Origin: RGIG995 sp045603745
GTDB lineage: Bacteria; Bacillota; Clostridia; Oscillospirales; UBA644
Reading direction: 5' to 3'
DNA: 35,191 nucleotides
NCBI GenBank assembly: GCA_045603745.1
Contig: JAZUMQ010000025.1
Span: 1 to 35,191 of the forward strand
The translations under genes and the position numbers were made by a program. Numbering within the stretch: position 1 is the stretch's first letter; every line of letters starts with the position of its first letter. Of this stretch, positions 23,286-31,337 are shown one piece after another. The notes beneath the pieces were generated by a model. The model did no database searches. It was not told where the DNA came from and saw only the letters and a program-made list of their open reading frames with translations.

Positions 23286-24287
23286 ATGAAACTGTACAAC
23301 GTTGCCATTCTCGGTGCCACTGGGGCTGTCGGCCGTGAAATGCTGAAAGTTTTGGAAGAACGGAATTTCCCCATCGGAGAACTTCGCCTTTTGGCGTCTG
23401 CCCGCAGCGTGGGAAAGGAAATTGAATTCAAAGGAAAGAAAATTGCCGTTCAAGAAGCTTGCCCCACCGCTTTTGAGGGCATGAATATTGTTCTCGGTGC
23501 TTCCACCAACGCCGTCGCCAAAGAATTGGCTCCTCACATCGTCAAAGCCGGTGCGGTTTTTGTCGATAACTCCAGCGCTTTCCGTATGGATCCAGACGTT
23601 CCCCTCATCGTTCCCGAAATCAACGGTGACGATGCGAAAAACAATAAAGGAATCATCGCAAATCCCAACTGCTCCACCATCATCACCTTGGTTGCGGTCA
23701 ACGGCATCAATAAATTGTCTCCCATCAAATCCATGGTTGCCTCTACTTATCAGGCAGTCAGCGGTGCCGGTGCCGCCGGTCCCGTGGAATTGGAAGAACA
23801 GACCAAGGCTTTGGCAGAAGGCAAGCCGGTGGTTTGCAACACCTTCCCCTATCAGATCGCCGCAAACCTGATTCCCCAAATTGGCGGATTCAACGATGAC
23901 GGGTATACTTCCGAAGAAATGAAGATGCAAAACGAAGGCAGAAAGATTATGCACCTGCCCGAATTGACCGTCACTTGCACCTGTGTCCGTGTTCCCGTGG
24001 TTCGTTCCCACTCGATCATGGCCACCGTCAAAACTGCCGACAAACTGACCGTGGAACAGGTTCAACAAGCCATTGCCAGCGCCCCCGGTTGCGTGTTGGT
24101 TGATAATCCTGCGGAAAAGAAATACCCCATGCCCCTCGATACTTCTGACCAGGATCTGGTCTTTGTCGGACGGATCCGCAAAGATCTGACCGACGACAAC
24201 AGCGTTGTTCTTTGGTGCTGCGGCGATCAGGTTCGCAAAGGTGCGGCTACGAACGCCATTCAAATCGCCGAACTTTTGACGAAATAA
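23286..24287 (+). CDS. asd: Aspartate-semialdehyde dehydrogenase
   Basis: Converts aspartyl phosphate to aspartate semialdehyde, the branch point for lysine and homoserine. The 333-residue product has the NADP-binding VAILGATGAVGREML start, the active-site NPNCSTI with C129, and TYQAVSGAGAAGPVELE. The later histidine (VRSHSIMATVK) is the usual base. The length is normal. ATG 23286 is seven bases after GGAGGA (23273-23278). It is the last gene of the hom-lysC-asd operon and its product feeds Hom here and, through dihydrodipicolinate, the Ddh enzyme encoded at 24822. Confidence 0.95.
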   Translation: MKLYNVAILGATGAVGREMLKVLEERNFPIGELRLLASARSVGKEIEFKGKKIAVQEACPTAFEGMNIVLGASTNAVAKELAPHIVKAGAVFVDNSSAFRMDPDVPLIVPEINGDDAKNNKGIIANPNCSTIITLVAVNGINKLSPIKSMVASTYQAVSGAGAAGPVELEEQTKALAEGKPVVCNTFPYQIAANLIPQIGGFNDDGYTSEEMKMQNEGRKIMHLPELTVTCTCVRVPVVRSHSIMATVKTADKLTVEQVQQAIASAPGCVLVDNPAEKKYPMPLDTSDQDLVFVGRIRKDLTDDNSVVLWCCGDQVRKGAATNAIQIAELLTK

Positions 24288-24298
24288 AAATGTCGTTC

Positions 24299-24415
24299 TT
24301 TTTCGCAGACTGCTCCCCTCACGTACTCACGGTACGCATCGGGTCGCCTGCTACGAAAAATAACTTCCATTTTACAAATGCCGTTCATTCCCCTCACATA
24401 TCACGTGAGGGGAAT
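24299..24415. repeat. Structured intergenic repeat
   Basis: TTTTTCG (24299-24305) and CGAAAAA (24354-24360) enclose a small CGTAC/GTACG stem (24322-24336). A second perfect 11-bp stem follows, ATTCCCCTCAC/GTGAGGGGAAT (24387-24397 with 24405-24415). Both parts share CCCCTCAC. It begins ten bases after the asd stop and may end that operon, but its build is more like a mobile intergenic repeat. Confidence 0.55.
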
Positions 24416-24427
24416 TTCTTCTATAGA

Positions 24428-24601
24428 ATGTTGCGCCGTGCCATCGACGAAATGGGCGCCGACCGACTCTTGTTCGGAACCGATTTCCCCACCTGTGCCC
24501 CCGGCGTTTTCCTCGGCGGTATTCTGTACGATACCCAAATCACCGATCCCGAAAAAGAAAAAATCTTCTCCCTCAATGCAAAACGTTTGCTAAACTTATA
24601 A
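24428..24601 (+). pseudogene. C-terminal fragment of a TIM-barrel amidohydrolase
   Basis: The 57-residue frame reads MLRRAIDEMGADRLLFGTDF, then a PGVFLGGILYD segment, and ends FSLNAKRLLNL. This is the usual end of metal-dependent amidohydrolases of the Amidohydro_2 type, where GTDFP carries the last metal-binding Asp. About 200 residues that should precede are missing; a hairpin repeat lies in their place. The fragment is therefore a remnant of a deleted gene, not a working enzyme. Confidence 0.7.
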
Positions 24602-24607
24602 AAACTA

Positions 24608-24633
24608 AGGGTGTCTCCACTTGGAGACACCCT
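24608..24633. terminator. Perfect 11-bp terminator hairpin
   Basis: AGGGTGTCTCC (24608-24618), loop ACTT, GGAGACACCCT (24623-24633), followed by AAATATTTTATTCTT on the plus strand. It separates the convergent asd and ddh operons. Confidence 0.75.
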
Positions 24634-24650
24634 AAATATTTTATTCTTCC

Positions 24651-24669
24651 CGGCGAATGTAATTCGCCG
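24651..24669. other. Perfect 8-bp hairpin
   Basis: CGGCGAAT (24651-24658), loop GTA, ATTCGCCG (24662-24669), followed by ATTTTGCTTTTC. It may be a second terminator in the convergent gap. The remaining sequence from 24670 to 24760 shows nothing I can assign. Confidence 0.5.
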
Positions 24670-24760
24670 AATTTTGCTTTTCTTCCTTTTTAAGTGAGAC
24701 CCAAAAAACTCAAGCCGTAGGCGTAGTGTTTTTTGATGGTCGACACTTATGCAGAGGCTG

Positions 24761-24800
24761 GTTCTTTTCTTTCTTTTCTCATGAAAAGAAAGAAAAGAAC
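24761..24800. repeat. Perfect 18-bp purine/pyrimidine hairpin, copy 1
   Basis: GTTCTTTTCTTTCTTTTC (24761-24778), loop TCAT, and its exact complement (24783-24800). One arm is almost all pyrimidine, the other almost all purine. A near copy lies at 34942-34977. It lies 21 bases beyond the ddh stop, so on the minus strand it may stabilise or end that transcript. Confidence 0.75.
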
Positions 24801-24821
24801 ACTATCCAACCACATTCAATC

Positions 24822-25796
24822 TTACAACATCTTCGCTCTTAATTCTTCTGCCGAGAGAGGAGATAGGTCGGCAGGTGCTACGTCAAAGACGGTGACACAA
24901 CCGTTGATGCCACGATTGTGCATTTTGTAAAGCGCCCGGGCGTATGCAGTGATGACCGACGCCGTAAATTCCGGGTTGGAATCCAGGGTCAGTTTGTATT
25001 CGATGACGTGTTTGTGCTCGTCATTCCAACCGGTGGTGCCGGTGCGTAAAACACTGCCACCGTGGGGGAGACCGGCGTGGTTTTGTTTTAGTTCTTCCAT
25101 GGAAATGAAATGAACGGTAGTATCGTAATCGGCAAAATAGTTGGGCATGGTTTTGATTTCTTCTTCGATTTTCGCTTTATCTGTCCCTTCTTTTACCACT
25201 ACAAAACATTCCCGGGTGTGCTTTTGCCGGGTTGTCAATTGGGGATTTTCTCCCGCCCGAACCCGATTCATGGCATCTTCCACCGGAACGGTGTATTGCC
25301 GAGCGTCGAGAACGCCGTCGATCCGGCGAATGGCGTCGGAGTGCCCTTGGCTAACGCCCTTGCCCCAAAAGGTGTAATCAGAACCCTTGGGAAGAATGGC
25401 GGACGCGTAAAGGCGGTTTAGGGAGAACATTCCCGGATCCCAACCGGCGGAGATCAGGGCAATATGCCCCGAATTTTTTGCCGCCTCGTCCACGTTGTTG
25501 AAATGTTCGGGGATTTTGGCGTGAGTGTCAAAACTGTCGATGACGTTGTACTTTTTCGCCAATGCGGGGGTCATTTCCGGAAGATCGGTAGCACTGCCAC
25601 CACACAGGATCAACACGTCTGCGTCACATTTCCCTTGTTCCAATTCTTCCGCAGAAAAGACCGGAGTTCCGTGAGTTTGTACGCTTTGAGGATCTCTGCG
25701 GGTGTAAATTCCCACCAATTCCATATCGGGGGTGGCTTGGACGGCACACTCCACCCCTTTCCCTAAATTTCCGTAGCCGTAAATTGCAATTTTCAT
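24822..25796 (-). CDS. ddh: Meso-diaminopimelate D-dehydrogenase
   Basis: Converts tetrahydrodipicolinate, ammonia and NADPH directly to meso-diaminopimelate, the lysine precursor and peptidoglycan cross-linker. The 324-residue product begins with the NADP-binding IAIYGYGNLGKGVE and has IYTRRDPQSV, VIDSFDTHAKIPEH, SAGWDPGMFSLNR and GKGVSQGHSDAIRRIDGV, all typical of Ddh. Length is normal. It is the third gene of a minus-strand operon behind topB (12-base gap). With asd and lysC nearby, the region supplies a short route to diaminopimelate that skips the acylated intermediates. Confidence 0.95.
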   Translation of the reverse strand: MKIAIYGYGNLGKGVECAVQATPDMELVGIYTRRDPQSVQTHGTPVFSAEELEQGKCDADVLILCGGSATDLPEMTPALAKKYNVIDSFDTHAKIPEHFNNVDEAAKNSGHIALISAGWDPGMFSLNRLYASAILPKGSDYTFWGKGVSQGHSDAIRRIDGVLDARQYTVPVEDAMNRVRAGENPQLTTRQKHTRECFVVVKEGTDKAKIEEEIKTMPNYFADYDTTVHFISMEELKQNHAGLPHGGSVLRTGTTGWNDEHKHVIEYKLTLDSNPEFTASVITAYARALYKMHNRGINGCVTVFDVAPADLSPLSAEELRAKML

Positions 25797-25808
25797 AATT
25801 ATTCCACC

Positions 25809-27941
25809 TTATGTAAAATCAAATTCTACTTTTTGTGTTTCTTTGTTCCATTTCAGTTTTGCGTCAAAGGATTTTCCGGTTCTGGGGGAGACGAATCCCA
25901 CCAATTTCGCCGTCGTTCCCGTTTCCAACAGGGATTTCGCCGCCGAAAGGGGAATAACTCTGCCGCACATGGTATTCCAGATGGTGAATTTGCAGTTCTT
26001 TTCTTTATAATTCATGCACCCGTAACCGTATCGTCCTTTGACGACTTTTCCTCCGCAGAGGGGACAATTTCCCACTTCGTCTCGGAAAAATCCGTCGTAT
26101 ACGTCGGTTTCCGGCGATGACTCCTTACGAACCGAGGCGAAGACTTCGGCAATCTCTTTTTCCGCAAGCCCGACGCTCTGGTCCACGGTGATTTCTCCCC
26201 GATAAACGGCTTTCAACGCTTTGCCCAGTTCCGAGGTTTTGTATTTGTCCATGGAAATCTGCATGCGGGTCAAGGCTTCAATGAGATAAATTCCTTTGGG
26301 AAGAATGGTATAAACGTCTTTTTTCAGCTGAATATATTCGCTCTTTCGGGCATTGTCAATAATTCCGGTGCGGGTGGCTTCCGTTCCCAGTTCCAATCCC
26401 TCGAAAATGGCACGGTATTGCTCCGCATCGTCTTCGGTCTCGATGTTGGCCTTTTCTTCCCGGAAAGGGTTTTTCAGATAATTATTCAGGGTCTCAATGG
26501 TGTAGTGCTTGGGGGGAGTCGTTTCTTTTTCCACCGGAGAAAAGTCGGTATTGACCTTATCACCTTTGGATAGATTTGGCAGCATTTTATCCTTTTGTCC
26601 GCCGTCGTCGTATTTCGTCCAGCCCGGAGCGGTGATAACGGTGCCTTTCAGCAAAAATTCCTCCATGCCCCCCACGTCAATGGTGATTTCGGTCTTTTCT
26701 GCCAGGCATTCTTCGGAGCAAAAGACCGCAACAAACCTCCGCATGACGGTGGAATAGACTTGAAATTCTTTTTCGGACAGATTTGCTTTGGAAGGAATTT
26801 TATAAGTAGGTGTCAACGCTGAATGGGATTCGATTTTGGAATCGTCAAAAATCGTCTTTTTGAACTTGAATTCCACCGGATACCCAATTTTTTTGACCCC
26901 TTCCAGCACCTTTTTGATTTTATCCTGCTCTGCGGTGGCAAGATATTCGGAGTTGGTGCGGGGGTAGGTCAGATAGCCTGCTTCGTATAGTTTTTGTACG
27001 ATTGCCAAGGATTCTTCCATGGGCATTTTGTATTTCTTACCCAAAGTGTTTTGCAGGGTGGAAAGGGAATACAGTTTCCCCGGATTCAGCGTGGTTTTCC
27101 GCTTTTTTACTCCGGTGACGATGGCTTCCGCTTCGTTGTATTTGCGGCAGAATTCCTCGGCTTTTGCCTTTTCTTCTTTGGAAAATTTGGTTTTTGAGGT
27201 CAGTTCCACCGGTTCTCCGTTGGTCTCTGCCTTGGAGATGATGGCGTAGTAAAGATCGGGAACGAAATTTTTAATCGCCATATCTCGGTCGTAAATTGCT
27301 TTGACGATGGGGATAATAACTCTGCCCACCCGAAGAAGTGTTCCGGTTTTTAAGGTGGCGTATCGGGTCAGATTGACGCCGTAAAGCCAGTCCATATAGG
27401 TGCGCGCATATCCTTCCCGGGCTAAGTTGTCGTAATTGCTCTCATCGGGCAGTTCTTCCAATGCCGCCAAAATGGTCTGGGGCGTTTGGTCTGGAAGCCA
27501 AAGGCGTTTAAAGGGTTTCGTGACGTTGCCGTCAAAGGCTTTGCTTACGCAGGTTCGGACTATAATTTCCCCTTCTCGGTCGGAGTCTCCGGCGTTGATG
27601 ATGGTATCGATTTTGTCCGACTTGCAGAGCATTTGAATCACGTTGAATTGGCGGATTACCCCCTCGTCGGGTTGTTTGTCCCCGCCGGATTTCAGATGAT
27701 ACCGAAATTCTTTTGGAAAGCAGGGAAGATTCTTCATGCTCCATCGGGTCTGTCCTTCAGGCAGGGGAGCGTAATCTTCAATATCCGCCAAAGAAAATAA
27801 ATGCCCAAACGCCCACGTGACGGCGTAACGTTCGCCCTCATAATAGCCGTTCTTTTTATTCAGTTTATCTTTTTTTCCCTCCTCGATGGAAGCGACGATA
27901 TTTCGTCCGAGGCTGGGTTTTTCGGCGATAATCAGTTGCAT
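25809..27941 (-). CDS. topB: DNA topoisomerase III (type IA)
   Basis: Cuts one DNA strand and passes another through, untangling replication and recombination intermediates. The 710-residue product has the TOPRIM start LIIAEKPSLGRNI, the acidic DSDREGE (119-125), the catalytic tyrosine Y326 in YLTYPRTNSEYL, and a C-terminal zinc-like segment CPLCGG with a later CMN and NCKF. This is the usual architecture for TopB of Bacillota. It lies 11 bases after the upstream beta-lactamase-fold gene and 12 bases before ddh, all on the minus strand. This could be a second, element-type copy, but codon use agrees with neighbours, so I take it as chromosomal. Confidence 0.94.
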   Translation of the reverse strand: MQLIIAEKPSLGRNIVASIEEGKKDKLNKKNGYYEGERYAVTWAFGHLFSLADIEDYAPLPEGQTRWSMKNLPCFPKEFRYHLKSGGDKQPDEGVIRQFNVIQMLCKSDKIDTIINAGDSDREGEIIVRTCVSKAFDGNVTKPFKRLWLPDQTPQTILAALEELPDESNYDNLAREGYARTYMDWLYGVNLTRYATLKTGTLLRVGRVIIPIVKAIYDRDMAIKNFVPDLYYAIISKAETNGEPVELTSKTKFSKEEKAKAEEFCRKYNEAEAIVTGVKKRKTTLNPGKLYSLSTLQNTLGKKYKMPMEESLAIVQKLYEAGYLTYPRTNSEYLATAEQDKIKKVLEGVKKIGYPVEFKFKKTIFDDSKIESHSALTPTYKIPSKANLSEKEFQVYSTVMRRFVAVFCSEECLAEKTEITIDVGGMEEFLLKGTVITAPGWTKYDDGGQKDKMLPNLSKGDKVNTDFSPVEKETTPPKHYTIETLNNYLKNPFREEKANIETEDDAEQYRAIFEGLELGTEATRTGIIDNARKSEYIQLKKDVYTILPKGIYLIEALTRMQISMDKYKTSELGKALKAVYRGEITVDQSVGLAEKEIAEVFASVRKESSPETDVYDGFFRDEVGNCPLCGGKVVKGRYGYGCMNYKEKNCKFTIWNTMCGRVIPLSAAKSLLETGTTAKLVGFVSPRTGKSFDAKLKWNKETQKVEFDFT

Positions 27942-27952
27942 GAAGGTTTCCT

Positions 27953-29017
27953 TTAACTGTATTTCTTCTTTGCGGCTCTTACTTTTCGGTCAAATGCCGC
28001 TTTTTCCAGAGAAAAGCCGTTGTATCTTTCCCACGGTGCAAAGGGTTCGCCTAAGGCGTCTTTCAAAAAGGCGTGCAGCCCGTCAAATCCGTGGGAATCG
28101 TTGGACATGATGCAGAGGCAAAGATCGGATTGAGAGTCGATAAACGCCAAGGATTTACTGCCCTCATTGTCTCCGAATTGCCAGTAATATTTTCCGGTCT
28201 TGTCTTCCGAATATCCGATTCCCGCCGTCCATTTCAATCCTCCGAACAGTTCCACCTGAGGTTGAAGCATTTGCTCCAACGTGATGGGGGCAAGGCATTT
28301 GCGGGAGGTCTGGGGTACGAAAAGTTTATTCAAAAACAGACAGTAATCCGTTGGGGTGGTATAGAAAAATTTCGATGCGTTGGGTTTTTCTGCCCGAACC
28401 TTCAAATTCGCTTCGCCCTTTACGTGGGGGTGAGCAAATCGGTCTACGTATTCGTCCTTCCACACAAAGGAAGAAGAATGCATACGGAAAGGTTTGAATA
28501 CCAATTCCTCTGTCAGAGTCTGCAAGTCGGTTTTTGCCGCCTGCTCCAAGGCTCTTTGCAGATAAAGAAGAGCGTAATTGGAGTAAGAAAAAGTGGTCGT
28601 CGGCATCAATTCCAAGTGGGTGGGCAACGTAGGGTGCTTCCATTTGGGAAAGCCGGAAGTCTGGGACAAGACAGACCGTCCGGTCACGTAATCCAGATTG
28701 CGTTCTCCGGGAAGAAAGGGTTCTGCGGTATATTCGGTCAGGGGGCGGTTTACGTCAAAAATGCCCTCTTCGTGTAATTTCCATGCAACGTAAGCGACTA
28801 CGGGTGCCGCCAACTGGTCTGCCCAAAAGACGCTATCGGTTGTCAAAGGAGAATTATCGGCATGGCTTTGAATCCCAGCGGCACCTTTCAGCAGAACCGA
28901 TGCTTCGCCGCAAATTGCCACGGAAATTCCCTTGCAGACCGTTCGAGTCAGGATTCCCGTCAGGCGGTCGTTCAGGGCGGCGCAATATTTTTCGTCCCGA
29001 ATTTTGGTGTAGTTCAT
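27953..29017 (-). CDS. Beta-lactamase-fold protein with degenerate active site
   Basis: Class C beta-lactamase-like proteins use a Ser-x-x-Lys motif to open beta-lactams or esters. The 354-residue fold pattern is kept: LHEEGIFDVNRPLTEYT after the first motif, LSQTSGFPKW, and the second motif Y145-S-N in FSYSNYALLYLQ. However, the first motif is Q68-L-A-A71, so both catalytic Ser and Lys are missing, and the HTG-like third motif is replaced by DNE near WQFGDNEG. It is thus probably a non-catalytic binding or scaffold protein. ATG 29017 is chosen because AGGAGG (29025-29030, minus strand) precedes it by seven bases. It is first in the topB-ddh operon. Confidence 0.82.
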   Translation of the reverse strand: MNYTKIRDEKYCAALNDRLTGILTRTVCKGISVAICGEASVLLKGAAGIQSHADNSPLTTDSVFWADQLAAPVVAYVAWKLHEEGIFDVNRPLTEYTAEPFLPGERNLDYVTGRSVLSQTSGFPKWKHPTLPTHLELMPTTTFSYSNYALLYLQRALEQAAKTDLQTLTEELVFKPFRMHSSSFVWKDEYVDRFAHPHVKGEANLKVRAEKPNASKFFYTTPTDYCLFLNKLFVPQTSRKCLAPITLEQMLQPQVELFGGLKWTAGIGYSEDKTGKYYWQFGDNEGSKSLAFIDSQSDLCLCIMSNDSHGFDGLHAFLKDALGEPFAPWERYNGFSLEKAAFDRKVRAAKKKYS

Positions 29018-29049
29018 TCCGATTCCTCCTTTTTCCATTCTATCTTAAT

Positions 29050-29078
29050 ATTATAGCACTTTTTTTAAGCAATTGCAA
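29050..29078 (-). promoter_or_regulatory. Promoter of the minus-strand topB-ddh operon
   Basis: On the minus strand TTGCAA (29078-29073) and TATAAT (29055-29050) are 17 bases apart, 32 bases before the first start codon. Confidence 0.8.
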
Positions 29079-29115
29079 GCGATATGAAAAAATGGCACGA
29101 AAAGTTTCATTCCTA

Positions 29116-29144
29116 TTGACTTTCGATGGGTTTTGCGGTATAAT
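29116..29144 (+). promoter_or_regulatory. Promoter of the ApbE operon
   Basis: TTGACT (29116-29121) and TATAAT (29139-29144) are 17 bases apart, 31 bases before the first gene. It is divergent from the promoter at 29050-29078. Confidence 0.85.
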
Positions 29145-29175
29145 AGTTTTATCAGAACAAAGGAGAAATTGCGTT

Positions 29176-29337
29176 GTGAAATCCAAACAAAATCCTTTTT
29201 GGGTCATTCTTTGTGCCCTTGTCTGCGTTGCCGTGGCGGTGACCCTTTTGGCGTGCTTGCCTTCCTGGAACGGAATGGGGGCGATGTCTGCTTTGGAAGC
29301 CATCGTTTATACGGTGAAGCAATGGTTTGCGAAATGA
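29176..29337 (+). CDS. Small membrane protein upstream of apbE (53 aa)
   Basis: GTG 29176 follows AAAGGAG by ten bases and the stop overlaps the apbE start (ATGA). The product is a short basic head (KSKQNPF), one membrane helix (WVILCALVCVAVAVTLLAC) and an outward tail ending VKQWFAK. I recognise no named family. The tight junction to apbE and the shared promoter suggest that it belongs to the same flavin-related complex. Confidence 0.65.
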   Translation: MKSKQNPFWVILCALVCVAVAVTLLACLPSWNGMGAMSALEAIVYTVKQWFAK

Positions 29338-30338
29338 AAAAAGGAATCTGTTTTCTGTTTGCGGTCTGCTTTCTGTTCCTTGCCGGCTGTTCTTCCCGAC
29401 CGGTGGAAGGGCAGGTCTGGGCATACGATACTTTATGCACCGTAAAGGTCTGGGGCGGAAAGGATACTGCGTCGGTATTTTCCTCTGCAGCCGCCGAAGG
29501 ACAAACACTTCTTTCCGCCGACGGGTCCAAACAGTATACCGCTACTCGGGACGGAGAGACGGTGCAAATATCTTCGGATTTATCCAGAATCCTAAACCAA
29601 GCCGGTATATTATATACTATGACCGATGGGGTCTTTGATTTGACGGTAGCCCCCTTGTCCGATTTGTGGAACGTCAACGGGGCTACGACCCCACCTACCC
29701 CCCAAGCCATTGAGGAAATTTTGCCCTTGGTGGATTTTTCTTCCTTGACCGTAACCCGAAACGCCCTCACTTTTTCCAAGGCGGGAATGGGGATTGACGT
29801 TGGAAGCGTAGGGAAAGGGTATGGTGCAGATACTACCGTAACTGCGCTGAAAAATGCCGGTGCCACGGCGGGAGTCGTTTCCTTTGGGGGCAACGTTGCG
29901 TTGTTTGGAACAAAAGACGGAGAGCCCTTTCGAGTCGGCATTCGCAACCCCCGAGGGGATTCTTCCGATTACTTGGGAATTTTGACTGCCACCGATACCT
30001 CTATTGTGACTTCCGGTGCCTACGAACGGTATTTTGAATATACCGGAACGGTTTATCATCATCTGTTGGACGCAACTTCCGGCTATCCTCGGCAGAGCGA
30101 CCTGCTTTCCGTTACCGTCATTTGCTCCGACGGTGCCCAGGCGGATATGATGTCCACCGCCCTTTGGCTTATGGGGGGAGAAAAGGGCTGGAAATTATAC
30201 GAGACCCTGCAAGAGACGGAAGGTTTTTTGCCTTCGGAAGTCATTTTTGTCTTTGACGATTCCTCCGTTTGGGTCAGTGACGGCATTGCCGGGCAATTTT
30301 CTTTGACTTCGGACGAATATACCTTAAAGGCACGTTAG
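29334..30338 (+). CDS. apbE: FAD:protein FMN transferase (ApbE), lipoprotein
   Basis: ApbE attaches FMN to Thr or Ser of extracytoplasmic flavoproteins, for example in RNF-type complexes or in flavin-based electron transfer systems. The 334-residue product starts with a lipoprotein signal whose lipobox LAGC puts the lipidated Cys at 19. Then come the characteristic AYDTLCTVKVWG, FDLTVAPLSDLWNVNG, GIDVGSVGKGYGAD and SFGGNVALFG, which hold FAD and the metal. HHLLDATSGYPR and ADMMSTALWLMGGEKG are further family blocks. It is outside the membrane. It is followed by a NusG-II protein and a Gx protein, the usual partners. Confidence 0.94.
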   Translation: MKKGICFLFAVCFLFLAGCSSRPVEGQVWAYDTLCTVKVWGGKDTASVFSSAAAEGQTLLSADGSKQYTATRDGETVQISSDLSRILNQAGILYTMTDGVFDLTVAPLSDLWNVNGATTPPTPQAIEEILPLVDFSSLTVTRNALTFSKAGMGIDVGSVGKGYGADTTVTALKNAGATAGVVSFGGNVALFGTKDGEPFRVGIRNPRGDSSDYLGILTATDTSIVTSGAYERYFEYTGTVYHHLLDATSGYPRQSDLLSVTVICSDGAQADMMSTALWLMGGEKGWKLYETLQETEGFLPSEVIFVFDDSSVWVSDGIAGQFSLTSDEYTLKAR

Positions 30339-30349
30339 GACGGTTTTTT

Positions 30350-30697
30350 ATGAATCAACGAGTCAGAATCTGGGACGCGGTGCTTATTGCCGGATTGATT
30401 GGGGTTTGTTTTCTATTTTGGTTTTTGCCGAAAGACGCGGGAAATTCCGTGACTATCTCCGTCGATGGGAAAGTCGTAGCCGTAAAAGATTTGAAAAATA
30501 ATGGGATCGTTGACCTTCCCGACGGCACTCAAGTGATTGTGGAAGATCGCACCGTTCGGGTGGTCAATTCCACTTGCCCCGATCATCTTTGTGAAGATAT
30601 GGGAAGAATTTCTTCCCAAGGAGAAGTGATTCTCTGCGTTCCGAACCGGATTTCGGTGGAAATCGGGGGAGAGGGGGTGGACGCCCTTGTCGGTTAA
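30350..30697 (+). CDS. NusG domain II protein, membrane-anchored
   Basis: A 115-residue protein with an N-terminal membrane helix (WDAVLIAGLIGVCFLFWFL) and an outside NusG-II beta domain. The Cys-rich loop CPDHLCEDMGRI with a later LCVPNR is the family signature. The same type of protein is found next to ApbE and Gx proteins in many Bacillota and, as EetA-like, in flavin-based extracellular electron transfer loci. The exact job is unknown; the cysteines may bind a cofactor or form a disulfide. It starts 11 bases after apbE and overlaps the next gene. Confidence 0.88.
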   Translation: MNQRVRIWDAVLIAGLIGVCFLFWFLPKDAGNSVTISVDGKVVAVKDLKNNGIVDLPDGTQVIVEDRTVRVVNSTCPDHLCEDMGRISSQGEVILCVPNRISVEIGGEGVDALVG

Positions 30698-31220
30698 AAA
30701 AAATTCGGTCCGAACCGTTACCCGTATGGGACTTTTGATGGCAGTGGCGCTGATCTTGTCTTGGGTGGAAGCGGTATTGCCCTTTCAAATTCCCATTCCC
30801 GGTGTCAAATTGGGTTTTGCAAACATCGTCACGTTGGCGGTGTTGTACCAATATTCTTTTCCGGCGGCGTTACTGTTCGGCATTTTGCGGGTCTTGTTAA
30901 GCGCCCTGTTCCTCGGTCGGTTGTCCGGGGTCTTGTTCGGTCTTTGCGGAACGGTGCTCGCCGTTTGCGGAATGTCACTTTTGAAGCAATGCCGTTGTTT
31001 TTCGTCTTTGGGCGTCAGTGCCGCAGGGGCGGTGCTTCACGGGGCGGGACAATTAGTAATTGCGTCGATTCTTCTGACCCCCGCCGTTTGGTCTCTGATG
31101 CCCCTTTTGGGAATCTCCTCCGCTTTTTGCGGGATCATAACCTGGATTCCCTTGCGAATTTTGGGGCGTTATGAGGGGATTTTTCCGTCAGGAAAAGAAA
31201 AAAGTTTGAACAAAGATTAA
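30687..31220 (+). CDS. Gx-type membrane protein (heptaprenyl diphosphate synthase component I family)
   Basis: A 177-residue protein of about five membrane helices, of the Gx transporter / heptaprenyl diphosphate synthase component I family. LLMAVALILSWVEAVLPF and the GVKLGFANIVTL block are the family's signature. The fold recalls ECF substrate-binding subunits, so it may bind or move an isoprenoid or flavin precursor; EetB-like proteins belong here. TTG 30687 overlaps the previous gene; ATG 30726 is a shorter alternative. It is the last gene of the ApbE operon. The cell's quinone or flavin route cannot be told from here. Confidence 0.85.
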   Translation: MSVKKNSVRTVTRMGLLMAVALILSWVEAVLPFQIPIPGVKLGFANIVTLAVLYQYSFPAALLFGILRVLLSALFLGRLSGVLFGLCGTVLAVCGMSLLKQCRCFSSLGVSAAGAVLHGAGQLVIASILLTPAVWSLMPLLGISSAFCGIITWIPLRILGRYEGIFPSGKEKSLNKD

Positions 31221-31236
31221 AACATATTCAAAACCC

Positions 31237-31265
31237 TTGCAAAGTTGGGTAAAATATGGTATAAT
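31237..31265 (+). promoter_or_regulatory. Promoter of the glycolytic cluster
   Basis: TTGCAA (31237-31242) and TATAAT (31260-31265) are 17 bases apart, about 70 bases upstream of pgk. Confidence 0.8.
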
Positions 31266-31337
31266 ACCCGGTGGACGATATTTGTCCTTACAACCTTGTT
31301 ACTCAACTCAAAATTTATCAGAGGAGTGAATGATACA

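Noticed and set aside
23241..24263. 340-residue minus-strand frame opposite asd
   Set aside because: Composition and lack of motifs show it to be a shadow of asd.
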